Source of the DNA: Craurococcus roseus
Lineage (GTDB): Bacteria; Pseudomonadota; Alphaproteobacteria; Acetobacterales; Acetobacteraceae
NCBI RefSeq assembly: GCF_039523795.1
Contig: NZ_BAAAFZ010000007.1
Span: 62,001 to 126,000 of the forward strand
Reading direction: 5' to 3'
Length of the DNA stretch: 64,000 nucleotides
Shown here: positions 36,226 through 46,445 of the stretch, piece by piece
How positions within the stretch are numbered: position 1 is the first letter of the stretch
Layout: each line of letters opens with the position of its first letter
Notes under the pieces: model-generated
Databases searched by the model: none
The model's input: the letters and a program-made list of their open reading frames with translations, nothing else
Told to the model about the DNA's origin: nothing
Translations under genes and position numbers: made by a program

Positions 36226-38265
36226 TCAGGCGAGGCCGAGGGACCGCAGTTGCGCCAGCACCTGCGGCGGCATCCCGGCGGGGACGCCGAAGCCGAAGCC
36301 CGGCTGGGCCGCGAAGCCCGCCGCCCCGGGGAAGCCGACGCCGGGGAAGCCGGCGAACGGCCCGCCGAACCCGGCTCCGCCATTGGCCAGGGTCTGGCCC
36401 ATCAAGGCCCCGAGGGCGCCGCCGGCCGGCATGCCGCCGGCCAGTGCGGCGATCACCGGCGCGAGCGCCTGCAAAAGCGCGGCGTCGGTGGGCGCTTGCG
36501 GAAACTGCGCCGTTGCGGCGGGGCCGGCGGCGACCGCGCCCGCCGTCTGCGCCGGCGCCGCGGCCAAGGCTCCCAGAGCCCGTGTCGCCTGCGGCAGCCC
36601 CGCGCCGCCCCTCGCCGGGTCGGCCACCATGGGCGCGCAGGCGGCTACGAGCAGTTGGAACAGCGAGTCCACGCGCGCCGCCGTCCGCGCCCGGAGCGCC
36701 GGCTGGTGGAACGCCGGGTGGTGCGCCAGCACCAGCGCCGCCAGCCCGGTGACGTGCGGCGCCGCCATCGAGGTGCCGTCCCAAGCCGCGTAGCCGCCGC
36801 CGGGGACGGTCGAGACGATGGCGACCCCCGGGCCCGACACGCGGATCTGCGGGCCGAAGCAACTGAACCGCGCCGGGAACACGCCGTTCAGGCCGACCAG
36901 CTCCGTCACCACGGTCCGCGCGTGCTGGCTGTCGGTCGGGAAGCGCTGCTCCTGCCCCAGCGCGGACACGGACAGCACGGTGGGCAGCGTCGCCGGGAAC
37001 TGCACCGGCCCGCTGGAGTTGCCCGCGGCCACGACGCATGCGACGCCGCGCTGCCTCGCTTCCTCGATCTTGTTCTGCACCAGCTCGGAGTGCTCGCCGC
37101 TGCCGAGGCTGCAATTCACCACGTCGATCTGCCGCTCGATGCAGATGTCGAGCGCGTCGATGAGGCTGGAGAAGCGCCCGCCCGGGAACACCTTGAAGAT
37201 GTGCACCTCGGCGCCCGGCGCGAAGCCGCGTACCCCCTGCCCGGCCGAGGCGGAGCCGGCGATCACCCCGGCGCAGTGCGTGCCGTGCGCGATCTGGTCC
37301 CGCGCCCAGGTGGATGTGTTCCCCTGGTTGGTCAGGTCGATGCCGTTCTTGATGTGCGCGAGCAGCGGGTGCGTGTTGTCGCAGCCCGAGTCGATGATGG
37401 CGATCTTCACGCCCTGGCCGGTCAGGTGCGACGGGATCTGGCCGAGGCCCATGACCTCCTGCCCCCAGCCCAGCATTGGCTGCGCCGGGAAGTTGGGGAA
37501 GGTGGCCGACAGGGGTTGCAGCACGATCGTGTTGATGGCGGAGCCGTTCAGCGCCGGGCGCTCGATGAAGCGCTCCCAATGGTTCGCCAGCGGCTTGACG
37601 TAGAGCGAAAGGATCGTGCTCGGCCGCTCGCCGAACACGGCGACGGTGGCCTTGCCGTTGCGGTCCGTGACGCCTTCCCCCGTGAACCTCCTGCCGGTGA
37701 GCGTGATCTGCGCGCCTTCCAGCGGCTGGTGGTCCGCGCCGACGACGCTGAAGTCGAAGGAGATCTGGCCGAGTTCGAAGGAGCCCGGCAGCGCCGCCGC
37801 CGCCGTCGCGTCGGCGCCGCCGGCCGGCGCGGGCGCGAGCCCGTGGTGGTTCAGGACGCGGTTGCGCTCGGCGACGAACGGGGCGCCGGCGCGGGACGCC
37901 GCCTCCAGCTCCTTCCCGAGTTCGGGCGACGTGGACGCGACCGCGATCTCGGCCGCGCCGGCGCCGGCGGCGAAGAGCCCGACGCCGCGGGGCTTGAGCC
38001 GGCACATCTCCCTGTAGCCGGGCAGTTCCCTGAACTTCTCCAGCACGTTGGTGAGGACGGCCGGCGCCGCCAAGGGCGTGAGCGAGCCCGGGACCACGCG
38101 CGGCCCGATGATGTACTGGGTTTCGCGCGTGCCGACGGCGTTCTCCGCCGCGGCGCTTCCGCCCCCTTGCGGGGCGGCGTCGGGCGCGGGTTGCGCGCCC
38201 GGGGCGCGGCGGGCGGCGCCGGCCGCCGTGCCGGATGATGCGTCCTTGTCCTTGGGGTCGGCCAT
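36226..38265 (-). CDS. Subtilisin-like serine protease (S8) without signal peptide
   Basis: A 679-residue protein. Residues about 48-140 are a prodomain-like unit, 163-250 a beta-sandwich (SDR-like linker GAQITLTGRRFTGEG), 265-555 the S8 catalytic domain, and 560-679 a Gly/Ala/Pro/Phe-rich tail. The triad is Asp292 (IIDSGCD), His327 (AHGTHCAG) and Ser499 (DGTSMAAPH), with oxyanion Asn416 (AAGNSSG). No signal peptide precedes the charged start MADPKDKD. It follows the 84-residue prodomain-like gene by 74 bases. Location (cytosol, or exported by an unusual route) is unresolved. Confidence 0.92.
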   Translation of the reverse strand: MADPKDKDASSGTAAGAARRAPGAQPAPDAAPQGGGSAAAENAVGTRETQYIIGPRVVPGSLTPLAAPAVLTNVLEKFRELPGYREMCRLKPRGVGLFAAGAGAAEIAVASTSPELGKELEAASRAGAPFVAERNRVLNHHGLAPAPAGGADATAAAALPGSFELGQISFDFSVVGADHQPLEGAQITLTGRRFTGEGVTDRNGKATVAVFGERPSTILSLYVKPLANHWERFIERPALNGSAINTIVLQPLSATFPNFPAQPMLGWGQEVMGLGQIPSHLTGQGVKIAIIDSGCDNTHPLLAHIKNGIDLTNQGNTSTWARDQIAHGTHCAGVIAGSASAGQGVRGFAPGAEVHIFKVFPGGRFSSLIDALDICIERQIDVVNCSLGSGEHSELVQNKIEEARQRGVACVVAAGNSSGPVQFPATLPTVLSVSALGQEQRFPTDSQHARTVVTELVGLNGVFPARFSCFGPQIRVSGPGVAIVSTVPGGGYAAWDGTSMAAPHVTGLAALVLAHHPAFHQPALRARTAARVDSLFQLLVAACAPMVADPARGGAGLPQATRALGALAAAPAQTAGAVAAGPAATAQFPQAPTDAALLQALAPVIAALAGGMPAGGALGALMGQTLANGGAGFGGPFAGFPGVGFPGAAGFAAQPGFGFGVPAGMPPQVLAQLRSLGLA

Positions 38266-38339
38266 GTCGGGTCTCCTCAGTTCGGCGTGTCGCGTTCACC
38301 AGGGCGCCCGTGGCCGGATCGCCGGCGAGGCGGGCGGCG

Positions 38340-38594
38340 TCAGTACCCGAGCGGCGCGTCCGGCTCGAAGATCAGCGCGTCGCCGAACTCCGAACGGAGG
38401 GCCGCCGCGGCGCCGGGCGGGAGCGAAACCTCGAGGCGCTTGGCGGACGCCGCGTCCACGTCCGGGACGGTCGCGCCGGGGATCTGGCGCGCCCGGGCCT
38501 GGAAGCGGACCAGGGCCTCGGCCCCTCGCGGGCCGGGCGCCCGCGGCGCCACGAGGAAGTGCTCCTGCTCGGAAGGCTTGTGTTGGTTCGTCAT
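38340..38594 (-). CDS. Stand-alone subtilase prodomain-like protein (possible trans inhibitor)
   Basis: An 84-residue protein directly upstream of the S8 gene on the same strand. Its pattern HFLVAPRAPG...ALVRFQARARQIPG...KRLEVSLPPGAAAALRSEFG...ALIFEPDAPL lines up by eye with protease residues 50-138 (QYIIGPRVVPG, VLEKFRELPG, AEIAVASTSPELGKELEAA, FVAERNRVL). A duplicated I9-type prodomain, acting as a trans inhibitor or folding chaperone, is inferred. Fold and activity are untested; the similarity is short. Confidence 0.6.
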   Translation of the reverse strand: MTNQHKPSEQEHFLVAPRAPGPRGAEALVRFQARARQIPGATVPDVDAASAKRLEVSLPPGAAAALRSEFGDALIFEPDAPLGY

Positions 38595-38797
38595 GGGGTG
38601 GGGCGCGTCCCGATCGCGTGGGGTTGCGGAAGCCGGAGCATACCGCGCCGGCGGCGGCGGGGGGCAAAGGGCCCTCCGCCATCCGCGCGATGTGTCCGGC
38701 CCGGCATCCCGGGCGCGACCGCGTCATCGTCCCCTCCTGCCCGCCGCGGCGCCGGCCGGCCGTGCCGGGCCAGCGCCGCGCGCGCTCCGGCCACCGC

Positions 38798-40300
38798 TTA
38801 GAACGGCAGCCCGTAATGCTGATGGGTAGGCATGGTGGTGAGGATCGGCGGCCTCTGCTTCAGCCAGTTCTGGAGGAAGCCGAGCCCTTGCGGATCGAGA
38901 TCCGCCGCCTCCTGGCCCGCCACCTGCGGCTGCGCCGCCAGGGGCAGGAACTGCCGCACGGTGTTCACCGCGTTCACCGCCTGCTGCGCCGTGCGCACCG
39001 CTTGCTGGGCGCCGCGGACCAGCTTGCCGAGGCTGAACCCCATCGGGTCCAGCTCGGGCGGCAGCATCGCCATCGGCTGCGGCCCGGCCGCGAAGGGCAG
39101 CATCGGCCCGACCGTGCCGAGCACGTTGCCGAACTGCTGCCCGAGCTGCTGGTGGCCCAGCCAACCGCCGAGCGTCCCGCCCAGCGACGGCCCGAGTTGG
39201 CCGAGCAGGTTGCCGACCGCGCCCTGCGGCGCGAACTGCTGCTGCTCCGGCCCCGCCGCGAGCGGCAGGAACTGGCGCACGGTGTTCACCGCGTTCACCG
39301 CCTGCTGCGCCGTGCGCACCGCCTGCTGCGCGCCGCGGACCAGCCTGCCGAGGCTGAACCCCATGGGGTCCAGTTCCGGCGGCAGCATCGCCATCGGCTG
39401 CGGCGCCGCCCCGAAGGGCAGCATCGGCCCGACGGCGCCGAGCACGTTGCCGAGCTGCTGGCCGAGCTGCGGCTGGCCGAACATCCCGCCCAGGTGCTGT
39501 CCGAGGGCCGGGCCGACCTGGCCGAGCAGGTTGCCGACCGCGCCCTGCGGCGCGAACTGCTGCTGTTGCTGGCCCGCCCAGGCGGCCTCAGGCCCGGCCG
39601 CCAGGGGCAGGAATTGCCGCACGGTGTTCACCGCGTTCACCGCCTGCTGCGCCGTTTGCACGGCCTGCTGGGCGCCGCGGATCAGCCGCCCGAGGTTGAA
39701 CCCCATCGGGTCCAACTCGGGCGACACCTGGCCCGCCACGCCGCCGTCAAGACCGTTGCCGGCCGCATCGGGCGTCGCCGCCAAGGGCAGGAACTGGCGC
39801 ACGGTGTTCACCGCGTTCACCGCCTGCTGCGCCGTTTGCACGGCCTGCTGGGCGCCGCGGATCAGCCGCCCGAGGTTGAACCCCATGGGGTCCAGCTCGG
39901 GCGACACCTGGCCCGCCGCCGGCTGCTGCGGCGCCGCCCCGAAGGGCAGCATCGGGCCGACCGTGCCGAGCACGTTGCCGAGTTGCTGGCCGAGCTGCGG
40001 CTGGCCGAACATCCCGCCCAGGTGCTGCCCGAAGGCCGGACCGACCGCCCCGATCATGTCACCGATCGCGCCCTGCGGCGCGAATTGCTGGCCCGGGTCC
40101 GCGCCGAAGGGGATCACGCGGCCCAGTTGCCGCCCGAGCATCCCCCCGACGACGCCGCCGGCAGGGCCGGCGACCATGCCGCCGACCGGCCCGGCGAGGG
40201 CCCCGAGAACTTTGCCGAAGATGCCCTGTGGGTCCATCTGCGCCGCACCGCCGTAGTACGACGGCCACGGGTTTTCGGGCGCGTAAGCGCTGCCTGACAT
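38798..40300 (-). CDS. 500-residue protein of two alternating repeat modules
   Basis: Family not recognised. Module A (about 50 residues, e.g. 73-122, 249-298, 356-405) is Gly/Leu/Gln-rich (GQHLGGMFGQPQLGQQLGNV, then GPMLPF). Module B (about 45 residues at 131-175, 191-235, 306-349, 412-456) is an amphipathic helix (LDPMGFSLGRLVRGAQQAV, then TAQQAVNAVNTVRQFLPLA). A divergent A-like unit starts the protein (26-66) and it ends THQHYGLPF. No signal peptide or cysteine is present. It looks like a self-assembling or membrane-active scaffold. The ATG at 40300 follows a GAGG element. It is the first gene of a row leading to the protease. Confidence 0.85.
   Translation of the reverse strand: MSGSAYAPENPWPSYYGGAAQMDPQGIFGKVLGALAGPVGGMVAGPAGGVVGGMLGRQLGRVIPFGADPGQQFAPQGAIGDMIGAVGPAFGQHLGGMFGQPQLGQQLGNVLGTVGPMLPFGAAPQQPAAGQVSPELDPMGFNLGRLIRGAQQAVQTAQQAVNAVNTVRQFLPLAATPDAAGNGLDGGVAGQVSPELDPMGFNLGRLIRGAQQAVQTAQQAVNAVNTVRQFLPLAAGPEAAWAGQQQQQFAPQGAVGNLLGQVGPALGQHLGGMFGQPQLGQQLGNVLGAVGPMLPFGAAPQPMAMLPPELDPMGFSLGRLVRGAQQAVRTAQQAVNAVNTVRQFLPLAAGPEQQQFAPQGAVGNLLGQLGPSLGGTLGGWLGHQQLGQQFGNVLGTVGPMLPFAAGPQPMAMLPPELDPMGFSLGKLVRGAQQAVRTAQQAVNAVNTVRQFLPLAAQPQVAGQEAADLDPQGLGFLQNWLKQRPPILTTMPTHQHYGLPF
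38933..40084. repeat. Interleaved coding repeats A (150 bp, 3 copies) and B (about 135 bp, 4 copies)
   Basis: A copies: 39935-40084, 39407-39556, 39086-39235. B copies: 39776-39910, 39596-39730, 39254-39385, 38933-39067. The two neighbouring B copies at 39776 and 39596 encode the same 45 residues and differ at only a few synonymous bases, a sign of recent duplication. The order is A-B-B-A-B-A-B. These are in-frame protein repeats, not CRISPR. Confidence 0.9.
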
Positions 40301-40676
40301 CGCTTCGTCCTCCCTCAACGGCTTGTTGGGCACGACCGCGGCCGCCGATGCGGCGACGGGCGTGTCTGCCTGGCGAGCGGGCCGGGGGAGTGGTCGAAGC
40401 GACGATCCGACCCGGTCACACATACCCAGCCTCGATCGCAAGGCCAGGATAGCACTCTGACACTACAATTCATATGCGATTTCCTTTTGTTACGGTTACA
40501 TATTCCGGTCGGAACCACCCGTTCGGGTGGATCGGGGGCGGCGTCCGTGCGTTCGCGTCGGTGACCGTGCCGCCCCGGCCGGCCGCCGCCGCGGCGTCCG
40601 CGTCGCAAGCGGACGCGCAACCCCTGGAGCGGGCCGCAAGCCCGCAAGCGCTGGGAAAGAGGCTCGAACGAGAGAG
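40301..40676. promoter_or_regulatory. Divergent control region with AT-rich island
   Basis: There are 376 bases without a credible gene between the repeat protein (minus) and the unknown 262-residue protein (plus). The stretch 40455-40510 is strikingly AT-rich for this genome and has a GTTACGGTTAC direct repeat. A short hairpin, CCACCC-GTTC-GGGTGG (40515-40530), follows. It probably holds promoters for both directions; no convincing -35/-10 pair can be assigned. Confidence 0.45.
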
Positions 40677-41465
40677 ATGGACCTGCCGCTCTACGCCGCC
40701 CTCGGCGCCGCCGCGCCCCCGCCGTCGCACGGCGAGGCGCCCGCCTCCTCCTGGGAGGCCGCGCCGCCGCTGCCGCTCGACGAACCGCCGCGCCCGGCCG
40801 CAACGCCCGTCGAGATCGGCGCGCGGCTCTGGGGGCCGTTCCAGCGGCTCTACATGGAAGGCAAGGCCGGCGGGCACGCCTACACCATCGCCACCGGCGC
40901 CTTCGAGGCATGTCCCTTGCCGGACGGCGAGATGCGAATCTCCACCCACCTGCACGTCCCCGGCCCCGAGGGCGTCGGCGTGGTCGAGCTGGCGATGGTC
41001 CGATCCGCTTCCGGCGAACTGCGCGATACCGAGATGGCCGAGCGCCCGGGCACGCCGCTGGACCCGGCGTCGCGCGAAGCCTTGGCGCCGGGCCTGTCCC
41101 GCTCCTTCGGCGGCTTCCTGCGTCGCCAATCCTTGGCGACGGGCGACGCCTTCTCCATCGGCGGCGGCACGGGCGCCCTCGCCTGCCGCGTGGTCGGGTC
41201 GTCGGGGTACCGCGGGCGGCCGGTGCTGTTCGTGCGCTGCGCGGGCGCGCAGCCCATTGGCGTGGACGGCGGGTGGTCCGGCGTGGTCGCATCGGACGGC
41301 CACGCCGCCGTGGACATCGAAACCGGCGTCGTCCTGCTGAGCCACCTTGAGGGGCGGATCGTCTCCGCCGCGGCGCCGTGCCAGGCCGCTGCCGCCGGCG
41401 AGGGCGCCGGTCCGCTGTTCAGCGTGCGGTCGTGGTTCGCGCTCGAAGCGAGCCCGGAAGGCTGA
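40677..41465 (+). CDS. Unknown 262-residue protein
   Basis: Not recognised. The ATG at 40677 (MDLPLYAALGAA) is preceded by a purine-rich GAACGAGAGAG. After a Pro/Ala-rich start (1-45) the body looks like an all-beta fold: LWGPFQRLYMEGKAGGHAYT, GVVELAMVRSASGELRD, FSIGGGTGALACRVVGSSG, VLFVRCAG and DIETGVVLLSHLEG. There is no signal peptide or membrane segment. It is divergent from the repeat-protein/protease row across a shared AT-rich region, which suggests but does not prove shared regulation. Confidence 0.65.
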   Translation: MDLPLYAALGAAAPPPSHGEAPASSWEAAPPLPLDEPPRPAATPVEIGARLWGPFQRLYMEGKAGGHAYTIATGAFEACPLPDGEMRISTHLHVPGPEGVGVVELAMVRSASGELRDTEMAERPGTPLDPASREALAPGLSRSFGGFLRRQSLATGDAFSIGGGTGALACRVVGSSGYRGRPVLFVRCAGAQPIGVDGGWSGVVASDGHAAVDIETGVVLLSHLEGRIVSAAAPCQAAAAGEGAGPLFSVRSWFALEASPEG

Positions 41466-41628
41466 CATGCGTGTTCCCCGCGCGGCGGTCCTTGGTGACG
41501 CCGCGCGGGGACCGGGGTAGCAGCGCGCCGGCCGGGGCCGCTGTGCGGTGGCTCACTGCCTGGGCGGCGCGAACCCGGCCGCGGTCCGCCGCGTTCCCCC
41601 GCGACACGGAAGGGGAGACGCCGCCGCG

Positions 41629-42123
41629 ATGGCCGACGCAGGGAAGTTGGACCCCGGAGGGATCAGGAACCGCATGGCCGTCGTGGGTTCCGACGGGCGG
41701 CACGTGGGGTTCGTGGACAAGGTCGAGGGCGAGTGGATCAAGCTCGCCAAGGACGACCCGCAACTGCCCGAGGGCGCGGAGCACCGCTTCCTGCCGCTCA
41801 CCACCGTGGCCGGGCTCGACGGCGGCCTCGTGCGCCTTTCCATGCCGGCCGAGCAGGCGGGCGAAGCCGTGGAAACCGAATCCGACATGGCGCGCAAGCG
41901 CGACCTGCGCCTGGAGGAAGGCCGCGGGCCGGGCCAAGTGGAGCCCGACAGCCCGCACGGCAGCCGCGGCGCCAAGCACGGCGGGCCGAAGGGGCAGCGC
42001 GAGCACGGCATGAGCGGCCAAGCCCCTGGCCCGCCGGGGCAGACCTCCTTCGGCGTCCACGGGCCGGCGGACGGCAACCCTGCGCCGGACGCGCAGCGCC
42101 GCCGGTCCTCGCCCGAGACCTGA
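41629..42123 (+). CDS. DUF2171 protein, first of a tandem pair
   Basis: A 164-residue protein. Residues about 15-85 are a DUF2171/PRC-barrel-like domain (MAVVGSDGRHVGFVDKVEG, WIKLAKDDP, HRFLPLTTVA). A Lys/Gly/His/Pro-rich disordered tail follows (RGAKHGGPKGQREHG). The ATG at 41629 has GGGGAG about 14 bases upstream. The next gene, 17 bases downstream, encodes a paralogue, so the two came from a tandem duplication. Function is unknown; PRC-barrel relatives act in RNA metabolism or photosynthetic complexes, which gives no firm role here. Confidence 0.8.
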   Translation: MADAGKLDPGGIRNRMAVVGSDGRHVGFVDKVEGEWIKLAKDDPQLPEGAEHRFLPLTTVAGLDGGLVRLSMPAEQAGEAVETESDMARKRDLRLEEGRGPGQVEPDSPHGSRGAKHGGPKGQREHGMSGQAPGPPGQTSFGVHGPADGNPAPDAQRRRSSPET

Positions 42124-42140
42124 ACCAGGAGCACCGCACC

Positions 42141-42704
42141 ATGCAGCAGCAACAGCAACAGCAACAGCAACAACTCGCGGGGCAGATCCGCGAGCACATG
42201 GAGGTCGTCGGCTCCGACGGCGGCCACGTCGGCACGGTGGACAAGGTCGAGGGCAGCCGGATCAAGCTCACCAAGAAGGACGACCCGGACGGCTCCGGCG
42301 CCCACCACCACCACCTCCCGCTCGACGCCGTGGCCTCCGTGTCCGGCAGCCAAGTGCGGCTCAAGGCGCCCGCGCAGCAGGCGAAGCAGATGGCAGCCCG
42401 CGGCGGCGGGACGGACGAAGGGATGGGCGCCAACGCCGGCGTCACCGGCGCGGGCACCATGGAAGCGGGCCAGATGGACATGGCCGGGGGCCGCGGCCCG
42501 GACCTGGGCGGCATGACCGGCGGCACGAACCTGCGCGACGGGGTGACCGACACCGGCGCGGCGGCCGGCGCTTCCGGCCTGTCCGGCGACACCGCCCCGG
42601 GCACGATCAGCGGCCGCGAGGCCGGCGGAGTGGGCGGCTCCATGCACCCGGGCGGCGGCGGCGGCACGAGCGGCCGTGGCACGGGCGGCGGCACGGGCGC
42701 CTGA
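42141..42704 (+). CDS. DUF2171 protein with poly-glutamine N-terminus
   Basis: A 187-residue paralogue of the preceding gene. It opens with ten glutamines after Met (mixed CAG/CAA codons, 42144-42173), followed by the DUF2171 domain (MEVVGSDGGHVGTVDKVEG, IKLTKKDDP, HHHHLPLDAVA) and a long Gly/Met/Thr-rich disordered tail (GGMTGGTNLRDG; GGGGGTSGRGTGGG). The four histidines lie inside the domain and are shared in part with the paralogue, so this is not an engineered tag. AGGA lies shortly before the ATG. Confidence 0.8.
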   Translation: MQQQQQQQQQQLAGQIREHMEVVGSDGGHVGTVDKVEGSRIKLTKKDDPDGSGAHHHHLPLDAVASVSGSQVRLKAPAQQAKQMAARGGGTDEGMGANAGVTGAGTMEAGQMDMAGGRGPDLGGMTGGTNLRDGVTDTGAAAGASGLSGDTAPGTISGREAGGVGGSMHPGGGGGTSGRGTGGGTGA

Positions 42705-42827
42705 CGCCCGCTCGGCGGACGCGGGCGCCGTAGCCCGGCGCGGGCGGTCGGCGCCACGCGCGACGGGAGGAGGCGCCGCGCGGCGCGGTGACTTGCGCGC
42801 GTGCGCGCCCCGGTGCCCACTGCCGCG

Positions 42828-44870
<2,043 letters not shown>

Positions 44871-44915
44871 CGCGGCGCGGCGCATCCCGACGGCGCTTCG
44901 TCCGTTGTGGGCCGC

Positions 44916-45521
44916 ATGGAACAAGGACACCTCCAGCACGGGCCGCTGGGCGAGAACTGCGCCCACCTCTGCGTCGACATGCAGAACCTCTTCGTGGACA
45001 CGGACTGGCACACGCCCTGGATGAAGCGGGTGCTGCCGGTCGTGGAGCGCATCGCCCGCGCCAAGCCGGACCGCACGGTCTTCACCCGCTTCATCCCGGC
45101 CGAGCGCCCCGGCGAAGGCGAGGGGACGTGGCGCCGCTACTGGGAGCGGTGGTCGTCCATGACGCTCGAATCCCTGCCGCCGGGCGCCGCGGACCTGCTT
45201 CCGCCGCTCAAGGCGCTGGTGCCGCCGGCGGAGGTCATCGACAAGCGCGTCTACTCGCCCTGGGTCGGGTCGGACCTCCACGAGCGGCTGCGCGCGCGGG
45301 GGGTGGACACGCTGGTGGTTTCCGGCGTGGAGACCGACGTGTGCGTGGCCGGGGCGGTGCTGGGGGCCGTGGACCTGGGCTACCGCGTGGTGGTGCCCAC
45401 GGACGCCATCTGCTCCTCGTCCGACGAGACGCACGACGCCCTTCTGACGCTCTACCGGCGGCGTTACGCGCAGCAGGTGGAGACGGTGGTTTCGGACGAA
45501 ATACTGCGGGCTTGGGGGTGA
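44916..45521 (+). CDS. Isochorismatase-family cysteine hydrolase
   Basis: A 201-residue cytoplasmic hydrolase of the nicotinamidase/isochorismatase fold. The triad is visible as Asp in HLCVDMQNLF, Lys in EVIDKRVYSPW and Cys in SGVETDVCVAG. Family members cleave nicotinamide, N-carbamoyl compounds or isochorismate; the substrate here is not evident. It follows nadE by 45 bases on the same strand, which makes an NAD-salvage role tempting, but the sequence lacks a clear nicotinamidase zinc motif. Confidence 0.88.
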   Translation: MEQGHLQHGPLGENCAHLCVDMQNLFVDTDWHTPWMKRVLPVVERIARAKPDRTVFTRFIPAERPGEGEGTWRRYWERWSSMTLESLPPGAADLLPPLKALVPPAEVIDKRVYSPWVGSDLHERLRARGVDTLVVSGVETDVCVAGAVLGAVDLGYRVVVPTDAICSSSDETHDALLTLYRRRYAQQVETVVSDEILRAWG

Positions 45522-45555
45522 GGCGCGGCGTTCGGGCTGAGGGCGGGGCGGCGCT

Positions 45556-46353
45556 TCACCCGGCCGTTTCGCGCTCGCGCGGCGACGACGGCGTGGGCGT
45601 GGCGACGGTGGTGGTTTGGCCGTCGGCGGGCTGCTCCTCGAGCACGCGCCAGATGCCGCCGACCAGGACCTCGCTCGGGCGGAAGCGGCTCTTGTACGAC
45701 ATCTTGCGGCTCTCGGGCACCCAGTAGCCGAGGTAGACGTAGGGCAGGTTCAGCGCCCGGGCGCGCGCGGCGAGCCAGAGAATCGCCCAGGTGCCGAGCG
45801 AGCGCCGCGTCTCCTCCGGGGCGAAGAAGGAGTAAACGGCGGAAAGGCCGTCGGAGAGCCAGTCGGTGAGGCAGGCGCCGAGCAGCGCGTCCGCCCCGTC
45901 GCGGAACTCCACCATGCCGGTGGTGATGGGCGTGTCCTCCACCATGGCGCGGTAGTCGTAGAAGCCCATGGCCGCCATGTCGCCCTCGCCGTGGCGGGCC
46001 TGTTGGTAGCGCTGGAACAGGGCGAATTGCTCGGCGGTGGCGCGGGCGGGCAGCTCGGCGCCGCGGACGTCGGCGTTGATGCGCTCCAGTTTCCGTTGCG
46101 CCCGGTTGAGTTCGACGTTCGCGGCCTGGACGCGGATGGGGATGCAGGCGTTGCAGCCGGGGCAGACCGGCGAATAGGCGATGTTGTGGCTGCGGCGGAA
46201 GCCGGCGCGGGACAGGCGGTCGTGCAGCGCCTCGGCGTCCGAGCCGGTGAGCTCGGTCACGATCTTCCGCTCCGTCCGGCCCGCCAGGTATGGGCAGGGC
46301 AGCGGCGCGGTGGTGTAGAAGAACTGCGGGCGGCGGTTGGGTCGGTGGAGCAT
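45556..46353 (-). CDS. bpt: Aspartate/glutamate leucyltransferase (Bpt)
   Basis: A 265-residue arginyl/leucyl-tRNA-protein transferase that adds leucine to N-terminal Asp/Glu and so marks proteins for ClpAP (N-end rule). Typical elements are TERKIVTELTGSDAEALHDRL, the cysteine patch CPGCNACIPIR, MAAMGFYDYRAMV and VYLGYWVPESRKMSYK. The ATG at 46353 gives the standard start region LHRPNRRPQFFYTTAPLPCP. It is convergent with the cysteine hydrolase gene, only 34 bases apart. Confidence 0.93.
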   Translation of the reverse strand: MLHRPNRRPQFFYTTAPLPCPYLAGRTERKIVTELTGSDAEALHDRLSRAGFRRSHNIAYSPVCPGCNACIPIRVQAANVELNRAQRKLERINADVRGAELPARATAEQFALFQRYQQARHGEGDMAAMGFYDYRAMVEDTPITTGMVEFRDGADALLGACLTDWLSDGLSAVYSFFAPEETRRSLGTWAILWLAARARALNLPYVYLGYWVPESRKMSYKSRFRPSEVLVGGIWRVLEEQPADGQTTTVATPTPSSPRERETAG

Positions 46354-46445
46354 CTCTGCTGGCGTTTCGGCGTCGGCGGGAGTGTCGGCGGGCGGGGAGC
46401 GGGAATCAACCTCCGATGCGCGCGCCGGTTCGCGAGGACAACCGG

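Noticed and set aside
38798..40300. Regular repeats suggesting a CRISPR array
   Set aside because: Units are 130-150 bp, in frame, and code for repeated protein modules; there are no short direct repeats with unique spacers and no cas genes.
42141..42320. Poly-Gln and a four-His run as signs of an engineered tag
   Set aside because: Codons are mixed CAG/CAA, the His run is inside the conserved domain, and the native paralogue next door has the same layout.
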